DNA of 64,000 bases from Hippopus hippopus (taxonomy: Eukaryota; Mollusca; Bivalvia; Cardiida; Cardiidae), in the NCBI GenBank assembly GCA_946811185.2, contig OX328109.1:5828001-5892000 (forward strand), written 5' to 3'. A program made the translations under genes and the position numbers. Shown here in pieces: positions 1 through 7,189 of the stretch (position 1 is the first letter of the stretch; every line of letters starts with the position of its first letter). The notes under the pieces are model-generated. The model searched no databases. It was not told the DNA's origin and saw only the letters and a program-made list of their open reading frames with translations.

Positions 1-1
1 T

Positions 2-451
2 TTATTCATCATCACTCGAACATTCATCATCCTCATCATCACTCGGAGATACATCTAAAATATTAGGCACAATTTCCTTTTTCTTCGTATTCGGTATTTC
101 CACATCCTTTTCTACTATCTTTACCGAAGTAACCTTAATCCGGATCGTTTCGACGCTTTTATTTTTAAATATACTATCTACTTTTAAAATACAAAACAAC
201 TTACAAGCTATTCCCATATATGAAAGAGGGTCTACCTCCTTGCCCTTTTCATCGTAAAAGAGGGTCCGAGATTCTCCGTTTTCGTAAAGTTTCGCGTATA
301 ACATAGCCGACCCATTATCATTATATCTTAAAATATTAATTTTGCTTAAATGTTTAATCTTGTCTCTTTTTAGTTCTTCGTCCTTACCATGCTCTCTGAA
401 GAAATCCCTTAGCTTTTCCAGATCTTCTTTAAAAGCTCTTTCCTTCTTCAT
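2..451 (-). CDS. Unknown acidic-tailed viral protein (149 aa)
   Basis: I do not recognise this protein. It is lysine- and glutamate-rich at the N-terminus, has a central beta-rich stretch (about residues 40-110), and ends in a run of Ser/Asp/Glu (last 15 residues), as in some DNA-mimic or histone-chaperone-like tails; that reading is inference only. It lies downstream of the TBP-like gene on the same strand. Unlike its neighbours it has no A/T-rich box touching its ATG: the nearest TTATAA is about 15-20 nt upstream. The reading frame stays open for 49 codons upstream of this ATG, back to the stop codon of the TBP-like gene, which is in the same frame. It could therefore be made by readthrough, as a fusion split by one stop, or from its own start at 451. 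The stop codon is at 2-4, on the window edge. Confidence 0.6.
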   Translation of the reverse strand: MKKERAFKEDLEKLRDFFREHGKDEELKRDKIKHLSKINILRYNDNGSAMLYAKLYENGESRTLFYDEKGKEVDPLSYMGIACKLFCILKVDSIFKNKSVETIRIKVTSVKIVEKDVEIPNTKKKEIVPNILDVSPSDDEDDECSSDDE

Positions 452-601
452 GGGTTTTCCAGCGTTATAACATATTAAAGGTAATGAGCAATCTTTTAGA
501 CCTTTTTTCTCCGATTTATCGGCGGGCGAGCTATCTTTCGAACCTTTTTTCTTCGATTTATCGGGCGGGCTACCTCTCGATTTATCAAACGCATTAACAC
601 C
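452..601 (-). other. Open in-frame linker with direct repeats between two viral genes
   Basis: These 150 bases separate the TBP-like gene from the 149-aa gene. They contain no stop in the shared minus-strand frame. Two imperfect copies of a roughly 45-bp unit (about 500-545 and 545-585) encode a Lys/Ser/Asp/Pro-rich low-complexity stretch. There is no ATG in this part of the frame. It reads more like a flexible protein linker than an intergenic promoter. Confidence 0.5.
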
Positions 602-1636
602 TTATGAAAACAAAACGGGGGTACGTATAAACAACGGACCACTTTTACCATTAGAGTATTTGTACTTTACTGGTATCTTAACAAATTCATACTCACTGCT
701 CTTATATTTATTCGGGTAATCTATAGAAAGATCTTCTTTACGAAATTCCCCACTTTTGATACAATCCATATCCCTCCTCATTTTTACATAGGATTTCTTA
801 CTTAATTTTAATTTTTTTATGCTATCATCGCGTCCATTCCCTCGGAGTCCCTCGGGCGACGAGCCTGAGATCTCTTTAAGATAACTCGGAAGTAGATATT
901 TTTTTAGCGAAAAATTACTGGCTTCTTTCGCTTTTATATCACCACGTTTTACTAAATCTAATAACCATTCTATAACCCGAGTTTGATACTTCTCATGAAC
1001 GCCCGAACACAGGACTTTTCCCGTTGTAAATATAAATAAACTAATATATTTCTTAGCTCTATTAATTGCAAACTTGCTATAAGTTATACTCGGTTCTTCT
1101 ATTAATCCCCCGTCTTCTATTCTAATTTTATAAACAGGCATATCATCTATCGAGTCTATAGTTACGCGATAATGCTTTTCATTAATGCAGGATACCTCGA
1201 GACCATTCGAATTTCTAATCACGCGAAATAACTTTTCTCTATCAACTGAGAATCCTAAGTTAAAAATAACGTTTCTCATTGTCGAAACTATACGAGCCTC
1301 TAAATGATCGAACTTAGGACAACATTTAAGGCTCCAAAATAAAAGTAAACCCGATTTACCATCATCAAAGTTTCTACAACCCGTAACCTGAATTACCCCA
1401 TTTCTAAAAAGTTTAAGGTTAAGGTTAACTCCTTCGAAAAAAGTAAATGATACACAGTTTAATAAATGCCTCGTTTTATTTACCTTTCTTTTCTTAAAAC
1501 CTTTCTCTCTCTCTTTATATAGCGTATGGATGAGAGAAGAATTTATGCCAGCTTCATCGAAGATTACTCCTAAATCAAGGTCGTTTAAGTTTGTGTATGC
1601 TGTGAAAGTGTGAGTGGATACAAAAAAGTCAGACAT
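602..1636 (-). CDS. TATA-binding-protein homologue, NCLDV-like
   Basis: The protein has 344 residues. Two regions match the two saddle repeats of TBP: about residues 60-100, with LKLFRNGVIQVTGCR at 74-88, and about 186-232, with FTTGKVLCSG at 203-212 followed by a helix like the one in TBP. Divergent TBP-like proteins of this type are known from large nucleocytoplasmic DNA viruses and would recruit RNA polymerase to A/T-rich promoters. To my knowledge TBP is not a standard polinton or adintovirus gene. The C-terminal 90 residues are basic and unassigned. The start is well supported: on the minus strand TTTTATAAATG runs straight into the ATG, as in the rightward genes. It could autoregulate through the divergent spacer at 1637-1752. 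The identification rests on motifs and repeat spacing, not a search. Confidence 0.75.
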   Translation of the reverse strand: MSDFFVSTHTFTAYTNLNDLDLGVIFDEAGINSSLIHTLYKEREKGFKKRKVNKTRHLLNCVSFTFFEGVNLNLKLFRNGVIQVTGCRNFDDGKSGLLLFWSLKCCPKFDHLEARIVSTMRNVIFNLGFSVDREKLFRVIRNSNGLEVSCINEKHYRVTIDSIDDMPVYKIRIEDGGLIEEPSITYSKFAINRAKKYISLFIFTTGKVLCSGVHEKYQTRVIEWLLDLVKRGDIKAKEASNFSLKKYLLPSYLKEISGSSPEGLRGNGRDDSIKKLKLSKKSYVKMRRDMDCIKSGEFRKEDLSIDYPNKYKSSEYEFVKIPVKYKYSNGKSGPLFIRTPVLFS

Positions 1637-1752
1637 TTATAAAATTTCTTTATTATTAAGTTGATATCAATCTCCGCCTCAGCGACCCCGGAGGACTGTC
1701 TCGCCGGAGGCTGTCTCGTGTGTGGGATAAATAAAAAATAGTTATATATAAA
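1637..1752. promoter_or_regulatory. Divergent promoter region of the viral element
   Basis: This spacer separates the leftward TBP-like gene from the rightward structural genes. Each edge carries an A/T box abutting a start codon: TTTTATAAATG on the minus strand and TATATATAAAATG on the plus strand (1743-1755). The middle (about 1675-1725) is GC-rich and contains a direct repeat, CCGGAGGACTGTCTCG followed by CCGGAGGCTGTCTCG. Similar GTCTCG-containing islands recur at about 7063-7100 and 11,080-11,160. It probably drives both arms. Confidence 0.6.
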
Positions 1753-2340
1753 ATGACGCGTTACACTAATGTTAAAGTAAATATATCGGAAGGGCAAAAG
1801 GAAAAGCTTCAACATGCTGTTAAAGCTGGTTGTTCAGCAACAAGTATTCGTTTAGGTCACGAAGATTTACGCGGTAATGATGTTTTAGCAATTACCGATT
1901 CACAAGCGAAGAAAATGGCTAAAGCCTATGAGGGTGGTAAGAGTATAACTATTAGAATGTCAGCGAGACAACTTAAACATAACTCGAAAATAGAAGGAGG
2001 TTTTCTCGGAATGTTAGCTGGGTTAGCTGCTAGAGCTTTGCCGATGCTCGCAAAAACCGTTTTACCGGCTCTAGGTGTTGGTGCTCTTTCTGGATTAGCT
2101 CAAACGGGTGTACAAAAAGCGATGGGGTCTGGTCTTTACCTTAAAAAAGGAGGAAGTGTGTGTCAAGTTGAAACTGATGGATGTGGATTATACTTAAAAC
2201 CATACAAAGGTAGGGGGTTATCTCGTGTCGGTGATGGGTTGTATCTAAAGCAGGGAGGAAAAATGTATGATGGAAGAGGACTTTTACTCGGGCCTAATAG
2301 TCCATTCGCTAATATCCCTATCTTAGGAGCTATATTATAA
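1753..2340 (+). CDS. Protein-X-like viral core/capsid accessory protein
   Basis: The protein has 195 residues. The N-terminal 75 residues are basic and helical (about 15-70). They are followed by a glycine-alanine-rich hydrophobic segment (about 77-118) opened by an IEGGFL motif. That layout, a basic region followed by a GG-hydrophobic stretch, matches adenovirus core protein X (mu precursor) and the X-like proteins of adintoviruses. The C-terminal part carries three copies of a GLYLK motif (about residues 125, 144 and 165). In related viruses such proteins bind DNA and are packaged with the genome. The gene opens the rightward array, 22 bp before the next frame. The start is fixed by TATATATAAAATG. 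The X-like label is from architecture and remembered family style; moderate certainty. Confidence 0.6.
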   Translation: MTRYTNVKVNISEGQKEKLQHAVKAGCSATSIRLGHEDLRGNDVLAITDSQAKKMAKAYEGGKSITIRMSARQLKHNSKIEGGFLGMLAGLAARALPMLAKTVLPALGVGALSGLAQTGVQKAMGSGLYLKKGGSVCQVETDGCGLYLKPYKGRGLSRVGDGLYLKQGGKMYDGRGLLLGPNSPFANIPILGAIL

Positions 2341-2362
2341 ACTAATATAATTCTATATTAAA

Positions 2363-2743
2363 ATGGAGGTTCATAAGTTCGGTATAAAGTCTAATATCTT
2401 CGGCCGACATGCGAGGGGAATATTTTGGAAACCACATTTAGAGGGAGTAAGATTTCCTCCCTTAAAGCGTGATCCTCTAAAATGGAAAATATACTCGCAA
2501 GTAACTATCAAGGTTCCTCCTCGTGATGGCACGAGAGTTTCGCTAGGATTTGATTATATAACTACACGAGGGGTTGTAGTTATATCTGTTAGTAATAAAT
2601 GGAAAGATAGTTTAACAATTCTTAATGGGACACATCTTGATAGTGAGGTTGATGATATCTCAGTCCACATTTATAATGTCTCGCGAAATCCGATCGAAAT
2701 ACCTGAGGGAGAGTTAATCTGCTATCTGAAATATTTGGCATAA
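2363..2743 (+). CDS. dUTPase-fold-like small viral protein
   Basis: The protein has 126 residues and is predicted mostly beta. Spacing and residue types follow the trimeric dUTPase fold: a VTIKVPPRDGTRV segment (about 48-60), a G.DYITTRGVVVISVSN strand pair (about 63-79), and a C-terminal IEIPEGELICYL that resembles the usual 'I..GD.I.Q' strand. Several catalytic residues of real dUTPases are not obvious, so it may be a non-enzymatic derivative such as a capsid or fibre component; that is inference. The start follows TATATTAAAATGG. The last 85 bp of the gene are part of a tandem duplication that continues into the next gene. Confidence 0.45.
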   Translation: MEVHKFGIKSNIFGRHARGIFWKPHLEGVRFPPLKRDPLKWKIYSQVTIKVPPRDGTRVSLGFDYITTRGVVVISVSNKWKDSLTILNGTHLDSEVDDISVHIYNVSRNPIEIPEGELICYLKYLA

Positions 2744-3388
2744 ACAAAAATAGTAGTTTAATAAAATGACTGATACGGATCAAAAACACCCTAATAAAAT
2801 ATACCCCCAGTTACCCAAAGAACAAAGTACGGCAAGCGCCCCGCCGCTTCCCTCACCTAGGGAGTCGACTCCGGGGCCGATTGAAATGCATGTGGATGAC
2901 AAAGGCCATTCCTACCGTTTACAAAAAATATCCGAAGTACAACAGTTTCTTGAGAAGGAGATTCGAGAAAGAGAAGCTCTAGCCAAAAAGTACTTAAATA
3001 TTACGTCCCTCGTAACGTATCACGTTAGAGATAGTCTTTGCATTCAAGAACTCAGTCCACATTTATAATGTCTCGCGAAATCCGATCGAAATACCTGAGG
3101 GAGAGTTAATCTGCTATCTGAAATATTTGGCATAAACAAAAATAGTAGTTTAATAAAAATGACTGATACGGATCAAAAACACCCTAATAAAATATACCCC
3201 CAGTTACCCAAAGAACAAAGTACGGCAAGCGCCCCGCCGCTTCCCTCACCTAGGGAGTCGACTCCGGGGCCGATTGAGATGCATGCGGATGACAAAGGCC
3301 ATTCCTACCGTTTACAAAAAATATCCGAAGTACAACAGTTTCTTGAGAAGGAGATTCGAGAAAGAGAAGCTCTAGCCAAAAAGTACTT
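2659..3388 (+). repeat. Tandem duplication (two 337-338-bp copies) with 55-bp filler
   Basis: Bases 2659-2995 are repeated at 3051-3388 with only a few differences: one extra A before the second start codon, and G/A and C/T changes in the MHVDD/MHADD codons. The unit covers the 3' end of the dUTPase-like gene, the spacer with its A/T start-codon box, and the first 76 codons of the next gene. The 55-bp filler (2996-3050) matches neither copy. Near-identity implies a recent event, or an assembly duplication. Confidence 0.9.
2766..3068 (+). pseudogene. Truncated duplicate of the membrane-protein gene
   Basis: The first 76 codons are nearly identical to the start of the complete gene at 3159. 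The frame then enters filler sequence and stops after 24 unrelated codons (100 aa in total), losing the hydrophobic segment and coiled-coil tail. It keeps its own A/T box before the ATG, so it might still be transcribed and make a proline-rich N-terminal fragment. It is best read as a by-product of the tandem duplication. Confidence 0.8.
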
Positions 3389-3869
3389 TCGTGCCTCTAG
3401 AATAGTAGACAACGTTGATATCATCCTGGTAACCGTAACAATGGTTGCTGGTGCGGGGGGTATAGGTTTGCTTTCTACCGTTGTAGCTATTCCAGCTGTA
3501 GTAGCATTAGAAGCAACGGCTTTGGGAACCGGCCTTCTTTCATTGGTAGGTAAGTATGTTGTTAGAAATAGTAGAAGCAAAGGAGAAAAGCACCAAAAGA
3601 TTAGAATGTTAGCTGACGCTAAGTTAGATACCGTTTCAACGCATATATCCAAAGCTTTAATCGACAATTATATCTCTGATGATGAATTCAGACTAATCAT
3701 GGAAGAATTAGATAAATATAAAAGCATGAAGGAAGAGATACGTACCAAGATCAAGAAGAAGATTTCCTCAGAAAACGAAGAAAGTCTAATAGAAAGGGGG
3801 AGGCGTGAGCAAAGGGAGTCCTTTCGGAGGCTTGTTGAAAAACATCACGGCAACCTGCTCGAATATTAG
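3159..3869 (+). CDS. Viral membrane-associated protein with coiled-coil tail (236 aa)
   Basis: I do not recognise a named family, although proteins of this layout occur next to polinton-like capsid genes in animal genomes. Residues 1-40 are proline-rich. A short charged helix (about 55-75) precedes two hydrophobic stretches (about 85-105 and 107-130), which look like a helical hairpin membrane anchor. Residues 140-236 are strongly charged and helical, probably coiled-coil. A virion membrane or entry-associated structural role is possible but is inference. The start is supported by the TTTAATAAAAATG box and by conservation with the truncated duplicate upstream. About 130 bp of non-coding sequence follow before the next gene. 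Confidence 0.7.
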   Translation: MTDTDQKHPNKIYPQLPKEQSTASAPPLPSPRESTPGPIEMHADDKGHSYRLQKISEVQQFLEKEIREREALAKKYFRASRIVDNVDIILVTVTMVAGAGGIGLLSTVVAIPAVVALEATALGTGLLSLVGKYVVRNSRSKGEKHQKIRMLADAKLDTVSTHISKALIDNYISDDEFRLIMEELDKYKSMKEEIRTKIKKKISSENEESLIERGRREQRESFRRLVEKHHGNLLEY

Positions 3870-3997
3870 ATTGCCAGAAATCCGTTGTAGATGTATTTGT
3901 GAAATGGGTGACACCTCAGACATGTAATCCGCAGATATATTACGTTGAAAACTGGGTTGAAAACTGAGTTGAAAAACTATTTTAGTAATTTAAAAAA

Positions 3998-4861
3998 ATG
4001 TCTTTTTTAAAAATCACGGATCCCGCAAAGAGGGACTTAATCGTAAAAGAGTATCTCGAAACGAGAAAGAATATTCGGGATAATCTAATAGCGGAGAAAA
4101 CGGGCGAACAACAACTTCAAACCGATCTTTCGAAGTTTTTTAAACCTATAACGGAAACGCAAAAAGCTACAGCGAGGGAGATTACGGAAGAACTTAAACC
4201 TATTAAAGAGGGTATAGAAAGCTTACCACAAGCTATTACTTTTCCAGACTCGTCTATAAAGGCTATTGAAGGAACATTAGAAAAACAAGGAAAAGATCTC
4301 GGAGAAATAGCGAGGAGTTATTTAATGAGACTCGGTGACCCAAAAATAGCGGATACAAAATTTGGAATAAGGTATGATGAAAGTAGTAATAAAATAAAAC
4401 TCGGCGACAAAATGATAATGTTTGATGGAAATGATATTATAATTGGTAAAGATGTATATGAGGGCACCCCCGGTCTATGGGAGTTAATCGTGTCTAGAAA
4501 CCCGAATGACAATATTTTTAATGATGAGGATTATGATAATTACGCGAGGATAATGGTAAAAACGAGTGCCCTTCATCAGGATTATGATTCGAGCAAAAAC
4601 CGACCTAATGCCAATAAAAGCGATAAATGGAAGAACATACACAAACCTATTTGGTATAACAGAAGAAGGTATGAAGGAAAGGGCATCGTTGTTATCCCAT
4701 CTGACCCTAACGCGTTAATAGAAAGACTAGACCTGTTGATGGCAAGTAAAGAAGTGGGTAACACGGGCGTAAGAAAGGAGTTAGTGGGCATTTGTGACGA
4801 ATTAAAAAGACAAGGCGTTTTAAATTCGAGCGCTTATAAGAATCTAATGTCTATATTATAA
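3998..4861 (+). CDS. Conserved polinton-associated protein of unknown function (287 aa)
   Basis: Residues 1-110 are charged and helical, probably coiled-coil. The C-terminal half holds a compact domain with GTPGLWELI (about 151-159), an N-Y-A-R-I-M helix, a basic KSDKWKNIHKP stretch and a closing helical segment. I recognise this C-terminal domain as common in hypothetical proteins of cnidarian and mollusc genomes (the DUF8207 type, from memory), consistent with spread by polinton-like viruses. Its function is unknown. It lies among capsid genes and ends one base before the ATG of the pVI-like gene, so the two are probably co-expressed. The start follows a TTTAAAAAAATG box. Confidence 0.7.
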   Translation: MSFLKITDPAKRDLIVKEYLETRKNIRDNLIAEKTGEQQLQTDLSKFFKPITETQKATAREITEELKPIKEGIESLPQAITFPDSSIKAIEGTLEKQGKDLGEIARSYLMRLGDPKIADTKFGIRYDESSNKIKLGDKMIMFDGNDIIIGKDVYEGTPGLWELIVSRNPNDNIFNDEDYDNYARIMVKTSALHQDYDSSKNRPNANKSDKWKNIHKPIWYNRRRYEGKGIVVIPSDPNALIERLDLLMASKEVGNTGVRKELVGICDELKRQGVLNSSAYKNLMSIL

Positions 4862-4862
4862 A

Positions 4863-5291
4863 ATGATCATCGTTAAACAACACGGATTTAAAAAGAGGTA
4901 TTCATATGGTGGTGCTGGAATCTTTGATAGCGTTGCCAACTTTTTAGCGAGGCTTTTTACTAGTAGCGCGGCGAAACAAATCGCGTCTTCTGCCCTCGAT
5001 GTGGGAAAGAGTGTAGCTAAGGAAGGTGCAAAGAAAGCTTTAGAGGCTGGAAAAAGCGCCGCTGTAAATGTGGGGAAAAAATTAGTTACGAAAGCGTTGA
5101 CACCGAAATCGAGGGAAATCTTACAAAAATATGGTGCTACGACTCCAAAGCCCCCACCCCCGCCCCAGGTGAAAACGCAAGACATTAATACGTTAATAGA
5201 TGGATCTTCTCTGGCAAAGACAGAGAGCGCCATTGCTATTCAAGACTTAGTTAAAAGATTAAACAGTGGAAGGGGCATTAAAACAGTATGA
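4863..5291 (+). CDS. pVI-like amphipathic capsid protein
   Basis: The protein has 142 residues. After a short basic leader and a YGGAG motif (about 15-19), an amphipathic helix (about 20-35) leads into a long Ala/Lys/Ser helix (about 36-80). Next come a proline run (about 98-104) and a C-terminal helix. In adenoviruses protein VI carries an N-terminal amphipathic helix that disrupts membranes and links hexon to the core; adintoviruses encode similar small proteins beside the capsid gene. The GG near the N-terminus could be a maturation-protease site, which is inference. The TATATTATAAAATG box before the ATG overlaps the stop of the preceding gene. A perfect hairpin lies between this gene and the capsid gene. 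Confidence 0.6.
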   Translation: MIIVKQHGFKKRYSYGGAGIFDSVANFLARLFTSSAAKQIASSALDVGKSVAKEGAKKALEAGKSAAVNVGKKLVTKALTPKSREILQKYGATTPKPPPPPQVKTQDINTLIDGSSLAKTESAIAIQDLVKRLNSGRGIKTV

Positions 5292-5311
5292 AAATCCAGC
5301 TACGGTTAGAA

Positions 5312-5341
5312 CACTTATAATTTTATTTAAAATTATAAGTG
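5312..5341 (+). promoter_or_regulatory. Perfect 13-bp hairpin just upstream of the capsid gene
   Basis: CACTTATAATTTT and its exact reverse complement flank a four-base ATTT loop. The hairpin lies 20 bp after the pVI-like stop and 10 bp before the capsid ATG, and is followed directly by CTATTATAAAATG. It could be a terminator or processing signal for the upstream transcript, or a dyad operator for the capsid promoter. Confidence 0.6.
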
Positions 5342-5351
5342 CTATTATAAA

Positions 5352-6638
5352 ATGGACATTTTAAGAATCACCGAACCGATTTCGAGAGACGATAGCATTG
5401 ATGAGTATGAACACCATGAGTATGAGCCAATCACAGGTACACACCTCAACAACTCTGGAGGAGATATTAGGATTAACATCGAGACCCAAGATATTTTTAC
5501 TCATCCTAGTGAGAGTTATTTACTTATTGTAAGTGAGTTAGTAAGAAGCGATACTGGAGCAGTTTACGATGCTAACACCGGTATTTCTATAACAAACAAT
5601 GGTCTCATGTATCTTTTTAAAAATATTAAGTATCAACTTTCGGGCATGGAGATTGAGTCCGTATTGAATCCTGGCCATGCTACTACAATGCTCGGTTTGT
5701 TAAAATATCCGGATGATTTCTCTAAATCACAAGGGTTAAATCAATGCTGGTATAAAGATACAACGGCTAACGCGGGTGCTGGAAACACGGGTTTCGTCGT
5801 AAGAAGAAATTATATTATTAATAATCCTCTTCCAAGAGGTACGTTTAGCTTCAGAGTTCCATTAAAACATATATTCGGTTTTTGCGACGATTACGATAAG
5901 ATATTGTACGGAATGAAGCAAACTCTCACATTAACGAGAAATGATGATAATGATGCGGTCTTTCGAGATAATGCCGCTCCCGCTGATGGTAGAATTAATT
6001 TACTTAGAATATCTTGGTATATGCCACACGTGCTACCCGCGGATGAAGAGAAGATGCAACTGTATAAAATCATCGAGAAAAAAGAAAAAATACCGGTCGG
6101 ATATAGAATGAGGCAGTGCGACTCTATCGCAGTTCCTCAGTCAACATCATTCACCTGGAGACTTTCCGTCAAATCATCTCCCGAAGTGCCGCGTTTTATC
6201 GTTGTTGCCTTTCAGACTGGTAAAAGCGGCGATCAAGAGCAAAATCCCGCTATATTTGACCATAGTAACGTTAAAAATATTTATGTTACCTTAAATTCTA
6301 CTAGATATCCCGCCGTTGATTATAATCTTTCATTCGTTGCGAACCAATTTAGTAGAGTGTATGGTGACGCTTCTCTATTTAGATCCAAGTTTTATAACAT
6401 GAACGAAATGGTGTCAAACCCCAACATTACTCCCTCAGATTATAAAGCCCTTTATCCCCTGTTTTTGTTTGACGTTTCCAAACAGAGTGAGAGATTAAAA
6501 TACTCCGTCACTGATATCCAAATCAAAGCGAGTTTTACCGAAAATGTGCCCGCGAACACAGAGGCATATGCCGTTATTATTAGCGATAGGTTAATTAACT
6601 TCCAGTCTGACGGAAATAAGATGAGCGTAGTGTATTAG
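5352..6638 (+). CDS. Major capsid protein, double-jelly-roll (hexon-like)
   Basis: The protein has 428 residues, is predominantly beta, and lacks a signal peptide. Two jelly-roll halves are suggested: residues about 25-215, with strand-rich IRINIETQDIF and later FSFRVPLKHIFGF, and about 240-428, with FTWRLSVKSSPEVPRFIVVAFQT and a closing AYAVIISDRLINF strand. This is the major capsid protein type of polinton/adintovirus-like elements in invertebrates, forming trimeric pseudo-hexameric capsomers of an icosahedral shell. The length is shorter than adenovirus hexon but normal for this group. The frame is intact, so the capsid gene could still be functional. It follows the X-like and pVI-like genes, as expected for a structural module. 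The start is fixed by CTATTATAAAATG. High confidence as capsid-type; the fold is inferred from family resemblance. Confidence 0.82.
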   Translation: MDILRITEPISRDDSIDEYEHHEYEPITGTHLNNSGGDIRINIETQDIFTHPSESYLLIVSELVRSDTGAVYDANTGISITNNGLMYLFKNIKYQLSGMEIESVLNPGHATTMLGLLKYPDDFSKSQGLNQCWYKDTTANAGAGNTGFVVRRNYIINNPLPRGTFSFRVPLKHIFGFCDDYDKILYGMKQTLTLTRNDDNDAVFRDNAAPADGRINLLRISWYMPHVLPADEEKMQLYKIIEKKEKIPVGYRMRQCDSIAVPQSTSFTWRLSVKSSPEVPRFIVVAFQTGKSGDQEQNPAIFDHSNVKNIYVTLNSTRYPAVDYNLSFVANQFSRVYGDASLFRSKFYNMNEMVSNPNITPSDYKALYPLFLFDVSKQSERLKYSVTDIQIKASFTENVPANTEAYAVIISDRLINFQSDGNKMSVVY

Positions 6639-6651
6639 TTAAGAGGCTATT

Positions 6652-6717
6652 TCTTATATATAAAAAATGATAAAAACAGTTAAGTCAAGTTAAGTAAGTC
6701 GGTTACATATAAAAATG
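6652..6717 (+). promoter_or_regulatory. Duplicated-type leader with mini-uORF before SAP/NUMOD gene
   Basis: TTATATATAAAAAATGATAA opens the leader. Its ATG (6667) starts an eight-codon frame ending at 6693. A GTTAAGTCAAGTTAAGTAAG stretch then leads to a second box, ACATATAAAAATG, that contains the true start. The same arrangement, clearly homologous, precedes the polymerase gene at about 7120-7189. No other gene in the element has it. Confidence 0.65.
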
Positions 6718-7053
6718 TTAACGGCTAGCGATTTAAAGAAAATTCTTAGACGAAATGATATACCTTTTTACGGGTACTGGGATAAAAAGCGGTTACTCGA
6801 ACTAGCGAAAACGTGTGGACTGTTACCGGAGGAGCCACCAAAAAAAGAAAGGAGCAAAGACCCGAAGTATGATAAATTAAAGACTATTTCGCGTAATCCT
6901 AGGAAAGTCACTTTAGAGGATGTTAAAACCGGCGAAATAAAAACCTTTCCTTCGATTTATAGCGCGAGTAAATTTATAGATCGATGCCCGCAAACGATCG
7001 GAAATTGGGACGGGAGAATTTGGAACGATAAATATAAGGTTACCATCGATTAA
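6715..7053 (+). CDS. Small DNA-binding protein: SAP-like plus NUMOD-like domains
   Basis: The protein has 112 residues. Residues 1-38 form a SAP/Rho-N-like helix-extension-helix (SDLKKILRRNDIP...KKRLLELAK). Residues 63-112 match the NUMOD1-type motif seen beside homing endonucleases: V.LEDV.TGEIKTFPSIYSASKFI..., then GRIWNDKYKV. Both motifs bind DNA. No nuclease domain is present, so it may be a free-standing regulator or a replication accessory. The neighbouring polymerase has similar SAP-like modules at its N-terminus, and the two genes share a related leader, suggesting common regulation. Confidence 0.65.
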   Translation: MLTASDLKKILRRNDIPFYGYWDKKRLLELAKTCGLLPEEPPKKERSKDPKYDKLKTISRNPRKVTLEDVKTGEIKTFPSIYSASKFIDRCPQTIGNWDGRIWNDKYKVTID

Positions 7054-7119
7054 CTTTATTGCGTCACTCGCCCGACCTGGTGTCGACGAGACAGGGAAGT
7101 ATTAAGTTATGTATCATTT

Positions 7120-7189
7120 TTTATATACATAAAAAATGATAAAAAAGAAAGAAGTTAAGTTAAGTAATTAAGGCACATATAAAAAAATG
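7120..7189 (+). promoter_or_regulatory. Second copy of the leader with mini-uORF, before polymerase
   Basis: TTTTATATACATAAAAAATG starts an eleven-codon frame (7136-7171) that begins with the same ATGATAAAAA as the leader at 6652. It continues with a GTTAAGTTAAGTAA stretch and ends in ACATATAAAAAAATGG, the polymerase start. Just upstream (about 7063-7100) is a GC-rich island containing GTGTCGACGAGACAGG. Confidence 0.65.

Noticed and set aside
6667..6693. Start of the SAP/NUMOD gene at the first ATG of its leader
   Set aside because: It stops after eight codons in another frame; the second box at 6709-6717 carries the real start.
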